A stretch of 64,000 nt of DNA from Mesonia mobilis DSM 19841 (GTDB lineage Bacteria; Bacteroidota; Bacteroidia; Flavobacteriales; Flavobacteriaceae): contig NZ_AUHX01000001.1 of the NCBI RefSeq assembly GCF_000423405.1, forward strand, positions 248,001 through 312,000, in the 5' to 3' direction. Every line of letters begins with the position of its first letter. The stretch's first letter is position 1. The notes below the pieces were generated by a model. It worked only from the letters and a program-made list of their open reading frames with translations. It ran no database searches and was not told the origin of the DNA. This document shows positions 1-8,202 of this stretch, piece by piece. The translations under genes and the position numbers were made by a program.

Positions 1-1654
1 CTTCCGGACCAATATCTATAATTTCATCAGCGGCTTTCATGATATCTTCGTCGTGTTCAACTACGATCACCGTGTTACCTAAATCTCGAAGATCTTTTAA
101 AACGCCAATAAGTTTCTCGGTGTCTTTTGGGTGCAAACCGATCGAAGGTTCATCTAAAATATACATCGAACCGACTAAACTACTCCCTAACGAAGTTGCT
201 AAATTAATACGTTGTGATTCTCCACCAGAAAGTGTATTTGATTTTCGGTTAAGCGTTAAATAATCTAAGCCAACATTAGAAAGAAAAGCTAAACGGTTGT
301 TGATTTCTTTCAATAAACGTTTCGCAATATGCTCGTCGTGTTCACTTAATTCTAATTTTTTGAAGAATTCTGCAACTTTATCTAAAGGCTTTTCAACGAG
401 ATCGGTAATTGGCGAGCCACCAACTTTTACATAGTTGGCTTCTTCTCGCAGGCGTTTTCCTTTACAAACTGGACACTTGGTTTTTCCGCGGTAACGAGAA
501 AGCATTACCCGATTCTGAATTTTATATGCTTTGGCTTCTAATTCTTCAAAAAATTCAGTTAAACCGGTAAAATAGCGATTACCATCCCAAAGCAATTGTT
601 TTTGTGCTTCTGTTAGATCGTAATAAGGTTTATGGATTGGAAAGTTGAATTTATGTGAATTATTGACCAACTGATTTTTATACCAACTCATACTCTCGCC
701 ACGCCAAGGGAAAATCGCTTCATCGTAAATAGAAAGTGAAGTGTTAGGCACGATTAAATCTATATCTAAACCAATTACATCGCCATAACCTTCACATTTT
801 GGACAAGCGCCGTAAGGATTATTAAAACTGAATAAATGAACATTGGGTTCGTTAAACGTGATGCCGTCTAATTCAAATTTATTACTGAAATGTCGCGTTT
901 TTTTGTCGGCCAATTTTTCTATGAAAAGTTCTCCTTTACCTTCATAAAACGCTGCTTGAATAGAATCTGCCAACCGATTATAAAAATCTTCATCATCTTT
1001 TTTAATAATCCGGTCAACGACGATAAAAGCTTCTTCAGACTTTATATTTTTTAAGTTCGCTTCATCAATTCGACTTACTTCATCTTTAATTTTTATTCGG
1101 CTATAACCTTGCTGATTTAAGACTTTCACTTTTTCTTCTAAGCTTCGGCCTTTTTCAACCAGAATAGGAGCGAGGAGTAATAATTTTTCACGCTCCGGAA
1201 AATCTTTTATGTAATTTACTACATCGGTGACCGTATCTTTTTTTACTTCATCACCAGAAACGGGAGAAAATGTTTTCCCGATACGAGCGTAAAGCAATTT
1301 TAAATAGTCATAAATTTCTGTTGAAGTTCCTACGGTCGAACGCGGATTGGTAGAATTTACTTTTTGCTCAATCGCAATTGCCGGCGCGATCCCTTTTATA
1401 TAATCTACTTTAGGTTTATCTAAACGACCTAAAAACTGTCGAGCGTACGAAGATAAACTTTCTACATATCGACGCTGACCTTCGGCATACAAGGTATCGA
1501 AAGCTAAACTCGATTTCCCTGAACCGGAAAGCCCAGTAATCACCACCAATTTATTTCTTGGGATTACCGCATTTATATTTTTTAAATTATGGAGCTTAGC
1601 GCCCTTAATAATGATATTTTCCTTCGGGTTTACTTGAGCAATATCTGGAGTCAT
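1..1654 (-). CDS. uvrA: UvrABC excinuclease subunit A, 5' part (C-terminus beyond window)
   Basis: UvrA is the damage-recognition ATPase of nucleotide excision repair. About the first 551 residues are present and the gene runs off the left edge. I translated the minus strand from ATG at 1654. Visible are the N-terminal Walker A ([10 protein letters not shown]), the [21 protein letters not shown]-type segment, [26 protein letters not shown], the ABC signature LSGGESQRI and Walker [13 protein letters not shown]. The first zinc-module cysteine pair seen in E. coli UvrA is replaced by FSNKFELDG, leaving only CPKC of that module. A -7-like TATCTTTG lies about 20 bases upstream. Identification is secure from motif order. 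Confidence 0.97.
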   Translation of the reverse strand, partial: MTPDIAQVNPKENIIIKGAKLHNLKNINAVIPRNKLVVITGLSGSGKSSLAFDTLYAEGQRRYVESLSSYARQFLGRLDKPKVDYIKGIAPAIAIEQKVNSTNPRSTVGTSTEIYDYLKLLYARIGKTFSPVSGDEVKKDTVTDVVNYIKDFPEREKLLLLAPILVEKGRSLEEKVKVLNQQGYSRIKIKDEVSRIDEANLKNIKSEEAFIVVDRIIKKDDEDFYNRLADSIQAAFYEGKGELFIEKLADKKTRHFSNKFELDGITFNEPNVHLFSFNNPYGACPKCEGYGDVIGLDIDLIVPNTSLSIYDEAIFPWRGESMSWYKNQLVNNSHKFNFPIHKPYYDLTEAQKQLLWDGNRYFTGLTEFFEELEAKAYKIQNRVMLSRYRGKTKCPVCKGKRLREEANYVKVGGSPITDLVEKPLDKVAEFFKKLELSEHDEHIAKRLLKEINNRLAFLSNVGLDYLTLNRKSNTLSGGESQRINLATSLGSSLVGSMYILDEPSIGLHPKDTEKLIGVLKDLRDLGNTVIVVEHDEDIMKAADEIIDIGPE

Positions 1655-1675
1655 ATCTGTTTTTAGAATAATTTA

Positions 1676-1683
1676 CAAAGATA
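1676..1683 (-). promoter_or_regulatory. -7 promoter element of uvrA
   Basis: The minus strand reads TATCTTTG, a perfect match to the Bacteroidota -7 consensus TAnnTTTG, 22 bases before the uvrA ATG. No clear -33 TTG is seen at the usual distance. The assignment rests on motif and position only. Confidence 0.45.
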
Positions 1684-1746
1684 CTTAATCTATATGGGCT
1701 TGTAAAGTAGGAGTATGATTATACAAATGTTAAAATTTTTAACTTG

Positions 1747-1779
1747 TTTGTATTTGTTAAAAATATGTTGTTATATTTA
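1747..1779 (+). promoter_or_regulatory. Putative promoter of the sigma-factor gene
   Basis: TTTG at 1747-1750 is followed after 21 bases by TATATTTA at 1772-1779, seven of eight matches to TAnnTTTG. It would give a 5' leader of roughly 115 bases that includes the hairpin at 1867-1884. Inferred from motif spacing. Confidence 0.4.
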
Positions 1780-1866
1780 GCTTTTTCAAACAAACCCCAA
1801 TAAATCTAAGCGCCTATATAGCACAGTTACTTCAAATTAAAATTTATTAACCCTAAGTTTAATTGA

Positions 1867-1884
1867 CTTAAGATTTTTCTTAAG
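1867..1884 (+). repeat. Perfect inverted repeat upstream of sigma-factor gene
   Basis: CTTAAGA-TTTT-TCTTAAG is a perfect 7-base inverted repeat with a 4-base loop, ending 16 bases before the sigma-factor ATG. It could be an operator or an RNA hairpin close to the translation start. It has no long T-run, so a terminator is unlikely. Confidence 0.5.
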
Positions 1885-1900
1885 AATTGAGGTAACCACT

Positions 1901-2491
1901 ATGAAAAAAATCGAAACTACTACAGACGCGACCCTTGTTAGGCAGTATTTAGACGGAAGTGAAGACGCACTTTCTAAATTAATTAACAGACACCAACAAC
2001 GTATTTACAATTTTATTTTCTCGAAAGTTTTTGATCGAGATATCACCGAAGATATCTTTCAGGATACTTTTATTAAAGTAATTCGAACGCTTAAACGAGG
2101 TAAATACAACGAAGAAGGGAAGTTTTTACCTTGGGTAATGCGTATTGCTCATAATTTAGTGATCGATCATTTCAGAAAAAATAATCGTATGCCTAAGTTT
2201 GACAATAGTGGCGATTTCAATATTTTTTCAGTTTTACACGATGAAGATCTAAATGCTGAAAAATTAATGGTGAAAGACCAGATCGAAAGTGATGTACGCG
2301 AGCTTATTAAAGAATTACCGGAAGATCAAAAAGAAGTTTTGGTGATGCGTATTTATAAAGATATGAGCTTTAAAGAAATTGCTGAACGTACCGATGTAAG
2401 CATTAATACAGCCTTAGGTAGAATGCGTTACGCGCTCATTAACTTACGTAAAGTTATCGATAAGCATAATATTGTGCTCACAAAATATTAA
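1901..2491 (+). CDS. RNA polymerase sigma-70 family factor (ECF type)
   Basis: A 196-residue alternative sigma factor with only regions 2 and 4. Region 2 spans about residues 20-95 (LINRHQQRIYNFIFSKV, then DITEDIFQDTFIKV and LPWVMRIAHNLVIDHFRK). Region 4 spans about 130-190 (LPEDQKEVLVMRIYKDMSFKEIAERT followed by the recognition helix VSINTALGRMRYAL). It should direct RNA polymerase to a set of promoters. No anti-sigma gene is adjacent; instead a 49-codon ORF follows and uvrA diverges upstream. The target regulon cannot be read from the sequence. Family assignment is secure. Confidence 0.93.
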   Translation: MKKIETTTDATLVRQYLDGSEDALSKLINRHQQRIYNFIFSKVFDRDITEDIFQDTFIKVIRTLKRGKYNEEGKFLPWVMRIAHNLVIDHFRKNNRMPKFDNSGDFNIFSVLHDEDLNAEKLMVKDQIESDVRELIKELPEDQKEVLVMRIYKDMSFKEIAERTDVSINTALGRMRYALINLRKVIDKHNIVLTKY

Positions 2492-2553
2492 GCTGATACA
2501 ATAAGGCGTTTTTTTTATCGTTATTATGATGATACTAACAAAAAACGTCGCTA

Positions 2554-2703
2554 ATGGCAAAACTTTACCTCAACGAATCACCCAATGAAAAGGTGGAAAA
2601 ACTAGGACCAAAAAAAGAAACCATCAAGTTTCTTTTAAATTATTCGAAAGCACTCCATGTGCTCGATGGTAAGCATTTGCAATATGAAAACTTACTTAAC
2701 TAA
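2554..2703 (+). CDS. Small conserved-looking ORF behind sigma factor, 49 aa
   Basis: An ATG-initiated ORF of 49 residues beginning MAKLYLNESPNEKVEKLG and ending KHLQYENLLN. It starts 62 bases after the sigma-factor stop and ends 7 bases before a strong terminator, so it fits as the last gene of that transcript. It is hydrophilic and basic with no signal or membrane segment. Codon use resembles its neighbours. I do not recognise a family. Its placement before the terminator and its orderly composition argue that it is real, but only conservation in relatives would prove it. Confidence 0.6.
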   Translation: MAKLYLNESPNEKVEKLGPKKETIKFLLNYSKALHVLDGKHLQYENLLN

Positions 2704-2710
2704 AAAATAA

Positions 2711-2741
2711 AACCCGTAAAGTTATTTACGGGTTCTTTTTT
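2711..2741. terminator. Bidirectional intrinsic terminator (sigma operon / nth)
   Basis: Stem AACCCGTAAA / TTTACGGGTT (2711-2720 with 2725-2734) has T-rich sequence on the plus side and an A-tract at 2702-2709 that serves the minus strand. It overlaps the last codons of nth. Confidence 0.8.
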
Positions 2742-3402
2742 GCTTTTTATTCAGGTTTTCTTCGTAGGCTTTTAAAACCGACTTTCTGCCGATGGTTTTG
2801 GTAATCATATCATTTTCCAACTTCCAACCGCGAGCAGGAGAATATTCTCGACCATACCAAATAATTTGTAAGTGAAGTTTATTCCATAATTCTTTTGGGA
2901 ATAAGCGTTTAGCATCTTTTTCGGTTTGCTGTACGTTTTTACCGTTCGATAAATTCCAACGGTACATTAATCGGTGAATATGCGTATCTACAGGAAACGA
3001 CGGAACATCGAAAGCTTGCGCCATTACAACGCTGGCGGTTTTGTGACCAACGGCAGGCAAACTTTCTAAAGCTTCCATATCTGCAGGAACTTCACCATTA
3101 TATTTTTCAATTAAAATTTCTGAAAGTCCGTGAATACCTTTCGATTTCATCGGTGAAAGTCCGACGGGTTTAATAATTTCTCGAATTTCTTCAACACTAA
3201 GTTTTATCATTTGGTAAGGGTTATCGGCTCTTTCAAAAAGAAGCGGCGTAATTTGATTCACCTTTACATCGGTACTTTGGGCTGAAAGTAAAACTGCAAT
3301 TAATAAGGTATAAGGATCTTTATGATCTAACGGAATCGGGATCTTTGGGTAAGTTTCTTCCAGCGTATCGATCACAAATTGCACTTTTTCAGCTTTTGTC
3401 AT
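2722..3402 (-). CDS. nth: Endonuclease III, iron-sulfur-cluster-less
   Basis: A HhH-GPD base-excision-repair glycosylase/AP lyase of 226 residues that would remove oxidised pyrimidines. The helix-hairpin-helix with the catalytic lysine is LPAVGHKTASVV (Lys121) and the catalytic aspartate lies in PVDTHIHRL (Asp139). E. coli Nth ends with four cysteines binding a [4Fe-4S] cluster. Here the equivalent region reads YGREYSPARGW...ITKTIGRKS and the whole protein has no cysteine at all, so the cluster must be absent. The catalytic residues are intact, so activity is expected. A -7-like TATTTTTG lies at 3432-3439. Confidence 0.93.
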   Translation of the reverse strand: MTKAEKVQFVIDTLEETYPKIPIPLDHKDPYTLLIAVLLSAQSTDVKVNQITPLLFERADNPYQMIKLSVEEIREIIKPVGLSPMKSKGIHGLSEILIEKYNGEVPADMEALESLPAVGHKTASVVMAQAFDVPSFPVDTHIHRLMYRWNLSNGKNVQQTEKDAKRLFPKELWNKLHLQIIWYGREYSPARGWKLENDMITKTIGRKSVLKAYEENLNKKQKRTRK

Positions 3403-3431
3403 TTTTTAGGTTGAATTAAAAATTTGTATCT

Positions 3432-3439
3432 CAAAAATA
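3432..3439 (-). promoter_or_regulatory. -7 promoter element of nth
   Basis: The minus strand reads TATTTTTG, a perfect TAnnTTTG match, 30 bases before the nth start. No obvious -33 element is visible. Confidence 0.45.
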
Positions 3440-3485
3440 TGAATTTTGAATTTATTCGGTAAGCGTTGAATTGAACTTGTTTCAG

Positions 3486-3526
3486 AAATAAAAAAACGTC
3501 AACTCAAATTCTATTCAAGTTGACGT
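3486..3526 (-). terminator. Intrinsic terminator after HMG-CoA synthase gene
   Basis: Stem ACGTCAACT / AGTTGACGT (3496-3504 with 3518-3526). On the minus strand it is followed by a T-run, since the plus strand has the A-tract at 3490-3496. It lies directly downstream of the minus-strand gene ending at 3561. Confidence 0.8.
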
Positions 3527-3560
3527 ATCTTTTATATTTGTATTGAATTTGAACCTAAAT

Positions 3561-4919
3561 CTATTTTACCCATTTATAATAACGAGCACCAATTAAATTA
3601 GGTTTTTCAGTTTCTATACTTTCTAAAATCCATTCTTTTTGAGGAGAAAGCACACTTGCTGTTTTTTCTTTTTTATGCAGCTGATGATAGGTTTCAATAT
3701 CGATAGATTTAGATTTTTCTAGCGTTTCAAAAAGTGCTTGCTTTTCAATAACTTTTTCCCAACCTTCAACCAATTTTCCTTCAAAAACTTTCGATTTGGC
3801 TCCGCTTCCGTAAGCAATAAAACCAAGTGTTTTTCCGGTTAAATCTTCACCTTTTTCGTAATAATTGCAAAGCGTAGAAAGCATTCCCATAAACATTGAA
3901 GCCGTGTACATATTCCCGATAAGTGAAGATGCGCGTTCTGCCGGCGCAAATTTTTCAGCAACAAAAGCACGGTATTCTTCAGATTTACTTAAAGCTTTAA
4001 GTTTTGAGAAATATTCAGGATCTTCTTTTTGGTATGTTTTCGCTAATTCAGGATGATCTGCCGCATAAATTTCAGCAAACATACGACGTGCCTGAAAAGA
4101 GTAGGGAAGATGCATGATAATTGCTTTCCAAGAATCGTATAAAATTCCTTCTTCAGCTTTTAATTTTTTAAACTGAAAGTAAGCATCGGTCGTACGTTCA
4201 ATATAACAATCGTTAGAATATTGCCCGTCAAAGACCGGTTGCTCTTTAAAAATTTCAATTTCACTTTCTAAAACACCTTGCCAAGCTTCATTATTGGTAA
4301 TCCCGATATTTTCTTTTCTTACGGTACGATGTGGTTTAAAGAAATCGAAAACACCTTTCGTACTCACCGAAAAATTATTTTCAACCTCCATTAAACGCGG
4401 ATCTTTACTCATCAATAAAGCTACAGCGCCAGCTCCTTGTGTATATTCTCCGGTAGATTCTAAGTCGTATTTCGCAATATCGGTACAAATCACGATCGCT
4501 TTTTTCTCGGGATTAGCGCGAACAAAATCTAAACAGTTATGGAAGGCATCAACGCCACCAATACAAGCAAATGTAAAATCTACGGCATCGCAATGGGTGA
4601 ATTTGTGTTCACCAAAATAATCATCCATCATTCCGACTAAATACGAGCCGATAGGCTTAGAAGCATCGATCCCACTTTCTGAACCCACGTAAATACGGTG
4701 AATGTCTGAAGGCTGAAGTTGTTCTTGCTCGATAAGCTTAGTTAGCGCATTGGCAGCAAAAACAATTGCGTCTTGATGCACATCTGGTAACGCCATATTA
4801 ATGAGCCCGAGGCCTTTTTCTAATTTTGCCGGCTCGATATTTCTGGCAATCGCTAAGTTTTTTATAGGTAATTGAATTTTCGGTATATCGTAACTTAGGC
4901 TGTCTATTCCTATTTTCAT
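3561..4919 (-). CDS. mvaS: Hydroxymethylglutaryl-CoA synthase family protein
   Basis: A 452-residue thiolase-fold enzyme expected to condense acetyl-CoA with acetoacetyl-CoA to HMG-CoA at the entry of the mevalonate isoprenoid pathway. The catalytic triad is recognisable: glutamate in VGSESGIDASKP, cysteine in DFTFACIGGVDAF and histidine in IIMHLPYSFQARR. The conserved GNMYTASMFMG segment is also present. The length suits bacterial HMGCS with a C-terminal extension. The gene stands alone with its own terminator. A related function in beta-branching polyketide synthesis is possible but nothing nearby suggests it. Confidence 0.88.
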   Translation of the reverse strand: MKIGIDSLSYDIPKIQLPIKNLAIARNIEPAKLEKGLGLINMALPDVHQDAIVFAANALTKLIEQEQLQPSDIHRIYVGSESGIDASKPIGSYLVGMMDDYFGEHKFTHCDAVDFTFACIGGVDAFHNCLDFVRANPEKKAIVICTDIAKYDLESTGEYTQGAGAVALLMSKDPRLMEVENNFSVSTKGVFDFFKPHRTVRKENIGITNNEAWQGVLESEIEIFKEQPVFDGQYSNDCYIERTTDAYFQFKKLKAEEGILYDSWKAIIMHLPYSFQARRMFAEIYAADHPELAKTYQKEDPEYFSKLKALSKSEEYRAFVAEKFAPAERASSLIGNMYTASMFMGMLSTLCNYYEKGEDLTGKTLGFIAYGSGAKSKVFEGKLVEGWEKVIEKQALFETLEKSKSIDIETYHQLHKKEKTASVLSPQKEWILESIETEKPNLIGARYYKWVK

Positions 4920-5229
4920 GGGTAGAATTTATCAACTGAAAAACTTGAAATCATTAAAGAAATCAAGCTTTTAACAAACGGTTATTGGCTTACGAATTTA
5001 TTATGCTGAAGTATTTTAAACAAGTAAATTTTAGCCTAATTGCTTATATTTATTGACCTCATAAGGAAACTATTCTTTTTCTGAATTATATTGAATTTAG
5101 TAGTTTGATTTAAGTATTGTTTTGAATTTTTAATAGTAAAACAAGCTCTAAATCTTTCTAAAATTCTTGTAAATACTCGCCAATGTTTATATTTTACCGC
5201 GACTTAACATAGAAAAACAGATTTAAGCT
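4920..5229. other. 310-base divergent intergenic region
   Basis: This stretch lies between the divergent HMG-CoA synthase and bcp genes. Apart from the bcp promoter-like motif near its right end I see no ORF with a plausible start, no hairpin terminator and no repeat. Confidence 0.6.
5167..5195 (+). promoter_or_regulatory. Putative bcp promoter
   Basis: TTG at 5167-5169 and TATATTTT at 5188-5195 (seven of eight to TAnnTTTG) are separated by 18 bases and lie about 35 bases before the bcp ATG. Position and partial consensus only. Confidence 0.4.
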
Positions 5230-5685
5230 ATGACAACATTAAAAGCAGGAGATGCAGCTCCAGAATTTTCAGCTAAAGATCAAGACGGAAATGTACACGA
5301 ATTAAAAGATTATAAAGGAAAGAAATTAGTGGTTTTCTTTTACCCGAAAGCAAGTACACCGGGTTGTACGGCAGAAGCTTGTAATTTACGTGATAACTGG
5401 GAAGTCTTTCAGGAGAAAGGTTACGAAATTTTAGGAGTAAGCGCAGATTCTGCCAGAAGACAAACCAATTTTAAAAATAAGCACGAATTGCCTTTCCCAC
5501 TTTTAGCAGATGAAGAGAAAGAAGTGATCAACGCGTTTGGTGTTTGGGGACCTAAAAAGTTTATGGGGAAAGAATACGACGGCATTCACCGAACTACTTT
5601 TATTATCAACGAAGAAGGAAAAATAGAAGAAGTGATCGGGAAAGTGAAAACCAAAGCTCACGCCGAACAAATTTTAGGCGAATAG
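5230..5685 (+). CDS. bcp: Thioredoxin-dependent thiol peroxidase (Bcp-type peroxiredoxin)
   Basis: A 151-residue cytoplasmic peroxiredoxin that reduces hydrogen peroxide and organic peroxides with thioredoxin as donor. The active-site segment FYPKASTPGCTAEACNL holds the peroxidatic Cys46 and the resolving Cys51, five residues apart as in atypical two-cysteine Bcp enzymes. The thioredoxin fold runs from LKAGDAAPEFSAKDQ to RTTFIINEEGKIEEVI. The gene stands alone, diverging from the HMG-CoA synthase gene. Confidence 0.96.
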   Translation: MTTLKAGDAAPEFSAKDQDGNVHELKDYKGKKLVVFFYPKASTPGCTAEACNLRDNWEVFQEKGYEILGVSADSARRQTNFKNKHELPFPLLADEEKEVINAFGVWGPKKFMGKEYDGIHRTTFIINEEGKIEEVIGKVKTKAHAEQILGE

Positions 5686-5712
5686 TTTATTATTTTATAA
5701 TGAAAAGTATGT

Positions 5713-5738
5713 GATTCCGGATCAAGTCCGGAATGACG
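5713..5738. repeat. Dispersed palindromic repeat, copy 1
   Basis: ATTCCGGA-TCAAG-TCCGGAAT is a perfect palindromic stem followed by GACG. Read on the minus strand it begins CGTCATTCCGGACTTGATCC, nearly the same as the element at 32642-32667. It sits between the convergent bcp and aroB genes and may also serve as their terminator, although it lacks a long T-run. Confidence 0.7.
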
Positions 5739-5764
5739 TTTTAAAGAGTTTCATTAAACTAATA

Positions 5765-6832
5765 TTATTCCGCGTAGTAAGCGAAAGCTTGATAAATAAC
5801 ATCATTTGGGACAGTGCAATCTATTTTGCATTGTCCTATTTTTTCTAAGAGCACAAAATTGATGTTCCCGTGACTATTTTTCTTATCGTACTTCATTAAT
5901 TCGATAATTTGCTCGATATCCTTTTCTGTAAAACTTACTTTTTCAAATGTTTGTAGCAATACCGATTTAATTTCTGCAACCTCTTCGTGAGGTAAATTGG
6001 TAATTCGGTTAGAAATGTAAGCGGCAAGAATCATTCCGATCGCAATGGCTTCTCCGTGTAAAAGCGTTTTCTTTTCAGTATTTGTTAGAAAATACGATTC
6101 GATAGCGTGACCTAAGGTATGTCCGAAATTTAAGGTTTTACGAATGCCGTCTTCATTTAGATCTTCAGTAACCACATTATTTTTAATGATGACGCTTTCA
6201 TAAATAAGTTGCTCTAAATCGGCTAAAGAAAGCTGAGAGAGATCGCTCATTTTCTTCCAATAAGCTTGGTCTTGAATTAAACCGTGTTTCAGCATTTCAG
6301 CTAAACCACTTTTCATTTGATTCTGCGGAAGCGTTGCCAAATAGCCTACATCAATCAAGACCATTTCAGCATTGCTAATTAAACCAATCTGATTTTTTAA
6401 ATTTCCTAAATCTACGCCGGTTTTTCCGCCAACGGAAGCATCAACCATTGCTAAAAGTGTGGTGGGAATATTAATGTAAGCTATACCGCGTTTAAAAGTA
6501 CTGGCTACAAAACCTCCCAAATCTGTTACAACGCCGCCACCAAGATTCAGTAGTAACGATTTTCTGTCGGCATCCAACTCAGATAATGTTTGCCAAACTC
6601 CGTTACAAGTCTCAATGGTTTTGTGTTCTTCGCCGGCTTCAATCTCAATAATTTCAATAGTTATATCGGTTTCTAATTGCTGAAGAAAAAATGATGTACA
6701 ATTTGTTTGGGTATGCTCATCGACCAATAAAAACAACTTAGAAGGTTGATTTTCTTTGATATAGGTGTTGAGTTGTGAATAAACCTCTTGACCGAAAACT
6801 ATAATATTATTAACAGATTGAATTGATTTCAT
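5765..6832 (-). CDS. aroB: 3-dehydroquinate synthase
   Basis: The second enzyme of the shikimate pathway, converting DAHP to 3-dehydroquinate with NAD and a divalent metal. Motifs: NAD-binding LGGGVVTDLGGFVAS, PTTLLAMVDASVGGKTGVD, and metal or substrate residues in KSGLAEMLKHG, NFGHTLGHAIES and LLHGEAIAIGM. An upstream ATG at 6877 would add 15 residues but would cover the promoter of the divergent proline dehydrogenase gene. I prefer MKSIQSVNNIIVFG at 6832, giving 355 residues. It is a solitary gene. Confidence 0.95.
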   Translation of the reverse strand: MKSIQSVNNIIVFGQEVYSQLNTYIKENQPSKLFLLVDEHTQTNCTSFFLQQLETDITIEIIEIEAGEEHKTIETCNGVWQTLSELDADRKSLLLNLGGGVVTDLGGFVASTFKRGIAYINIPTTLLAMVDASVGGKTGVDLGNLKNQIGLISNAEMVLIDVGYLATLPQNQMKSGLAEMLKHGLIQDQAYWKKMSDLSQLSLADLEQLIYESVIIKNNVVTEDLNEDGIRKTLNFGHTLGHAIESYFLTNTEKKTLLHGEAIAIGMILAAYISNRITNLPHEEVAEIKSVLLQTFEKVSFTEKDIEQIIELMKYDKKNSHGNINFVLLEKIGQCKIDCTVPNDVIYQAFAYYAE

Positions 6833-6897
6833 TAAAATATTCGTTAAATGTGATTCGAAATTACTTAGAAAATTCAAAATATTGTTATTTCGAACAG

Positions 6898-6905
6898 TAT
6901 ATTTG
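6898..6905 (+). promoter_or_regulatory. -7 promoter element of proline dehydrogenase gene
   Basis: TATATTTG is a perfect TAnnTTTG match 19 bases before the preferred ATG at 6925. It supports the shorter start over the upstream ATG at 6823. The nearest TTG (6882-6884) is only 13 bases away, shorter than usual. Confidence 0.55.
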
Positions 6906-6924
6906 CGAAAAATTTAAAACTTCG

Positions 6925-8115
6925 ATGGTTACAAAAATCTTTAATAATACGAAGCGTGCTTTTGCTTTAAAAAGTGATAAAGAATTAAAAAAGGCCTTAT
7001 TTATTTTCGGGATGATGAATCGGCCAACCTTAGTTGCAGTAGGTACCCGAATGACTAATTTGGCTCTTAAATTAAATTTACCGGTAGATGGTTTAATTAA
7101 GAAAACTATTTTTGAAATGTTTTGTGGCGGAGTGAGCATGAAAGACTGTGAACCGGTAATGGAAAAAATGTATAAAATGCACGTACATAGCGTGCTCGAT
7201 TTTTCTAAAGAAGGTGAAGATGTCGAAGAAGTTTTTGACGAGACTTTAAAAGTTAAAAAAGATATTGTAGAATTTGCAAATGGTAAAAAACAAATACCGT
7301 TTACAGTTTTCAAGCCCACAGGAATCGGTCGTTTCGAAATTTGGGAAAAAGTTTCTTCTAAAGAAGAATTAACCAAAGAAGAACAAGAAGAATGGGATCG
7401 TGTTAGAAATCGTGTAGATGAGATATGTAAATTGGCATACGATTTAGATACGCGTATTTTAGCCGATGCAGAAGAATCTTGGATGCAAGATGCTGCCGAC
7501 GATCTATTAGAAGAAATGATGTCGAAGTACAATAAAGAGAAAGTAATTGTTTATAATACGTTACAATGTTACCGTTGGGATCGACTTCAGTATATTAAAG
7601 ATCTACATAAAAGAGCAAAAAATAAAGGCTTTAAAGTAGGAGCGAAGATCGTGCGTGGCGCTTATATGGAAAAAGAAAATGCACGCGCAGAGAAAATGGG
7701 ATATCCTACACCAATTTGTGAAGATAAAGAGGCAACCGATGTAAACTTTAATGCCGTACTTTATTATGCGATGCAAAACTTAGAAGATATTTGGTTATAT
7801 ATAGGTACTCACAATGAGGTAAGTACATATCTTACTATGCAATTGATGGATGAGAAAGGAATAGACAAACGTGATGAACGCATTTGGTTTAGTCAGTTAT
7901 TCGGGATGAGTGATCATATTACTTTCAATTTAGCTTTAAACGGATTTAACGCTGCTAAATTAGTCCCATTCGGTCCGGTGAAAGATGTAGTTCCATATTT
8001 AATTAGAAGAGCGCAAGAAAATTCTTCAGTAAAAGGACAAACCGGTCGTGAGCTTGCGTTGTTAAGAGAAGAACAAGATCGTAGAGATGGAAATTTTACA
8101 AAAACAATTGCTTAG
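6925..8115 (+). CDS. putA: Proline dehydrogenase
   Basis: A single-domain FAD-dependent proline dehydrogenase that oxidises proline to pyrroline-5-carboxylate. About 396 residues from ATG at 6925, which lies just after a -7 element; the longer reading from 6823 would start upstream of the promoter and inside aroB. Features: FCGGVSMKDCEPVM near the N-terminus, barrel strands with VIVYNTLQCYRWDRLQYI and VGAKIVRGAYMEKE, IGTHNE, and the C-terminal RRAQENSSVKGQTGREL segment typical of FAD/substrate binding. No P5C dehydrogenase is adjacent. Symbol follows the PutA PRODH domain. Confidence 0.93.
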   Translation: MVTKIFNNTKRAFALKSDKELKKALFIFGMMNRPTLVAVGTRMTNLALKLNLPVDGLIKKTIFEMFCGGVSMKDCEPVMEKMYKMHVHSVLDFSKEGEDVEEVFDETLKVKKDIVEFANGKKQIPFTVFKPTGIGRFEIWEKVSSKEELTKEEQEEWDRVRNRVDEICKLAYDLDTRILADAEESWMQDAADDLLEEMMSKYNKEKVIVYNTLQCYRWDRLQYIKDLHKRAKNKGFKVGAKIVRGAYMEKENARAEKMGYPTPICEDKEATDVNFNAVLYYAMQNLEDIWLYIGTHNEVSTYLTMQLMDEKGIDKRDERIWFSQLFGMSDHITFNLALNGFNAAKLVPFGPVKDVVPYLIRRAQENSSVKGQTGRELALLREEQDRRDGNFTKTIA

Positions 8116-8160
8116 TTACAAAGACAATGATATAGTTAAAAATAATCTTAATTATGTATT

Positions 8161-8192
8161 AAATCCCGTCATTACAATGATGGGATTTTTTA
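8161..8192 (+). terminator. Intrinsic terminator after proline dehydrogenase gene
   Basis: AAATCCCGTCATT / AATGATGGGATTT hairpin followed by a T-run, placed just before the next plus-strand ATG at 8203. Confidence 0.8.
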
Positions 8193-8202
8193 TTTTGGCT
8201 TT

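Noticed and set aside
39-263. Plus-strand ORF of 74 codons at the left edge
   Set aside because: It is antisense to uvrA, whose minus-strand frame has clear ABC-ATPase motifs across the same bases.
6833-6877. Longer start for aroB at 6877
   Set aside because: It adds 15 non-conserved residues and runs back toward the divergent proline dehydrogenase promoter, whereas MKSIQSVNNIIVFG at 6832 fits the family.
6823-6924. Longer start for proline dehydrogenase at 6823
   Set aside because: It lies upstream of the TATATTTG element and overlaps aroB; the family start corresponds to MVTKIFNNTKRAFALKS at 6925.
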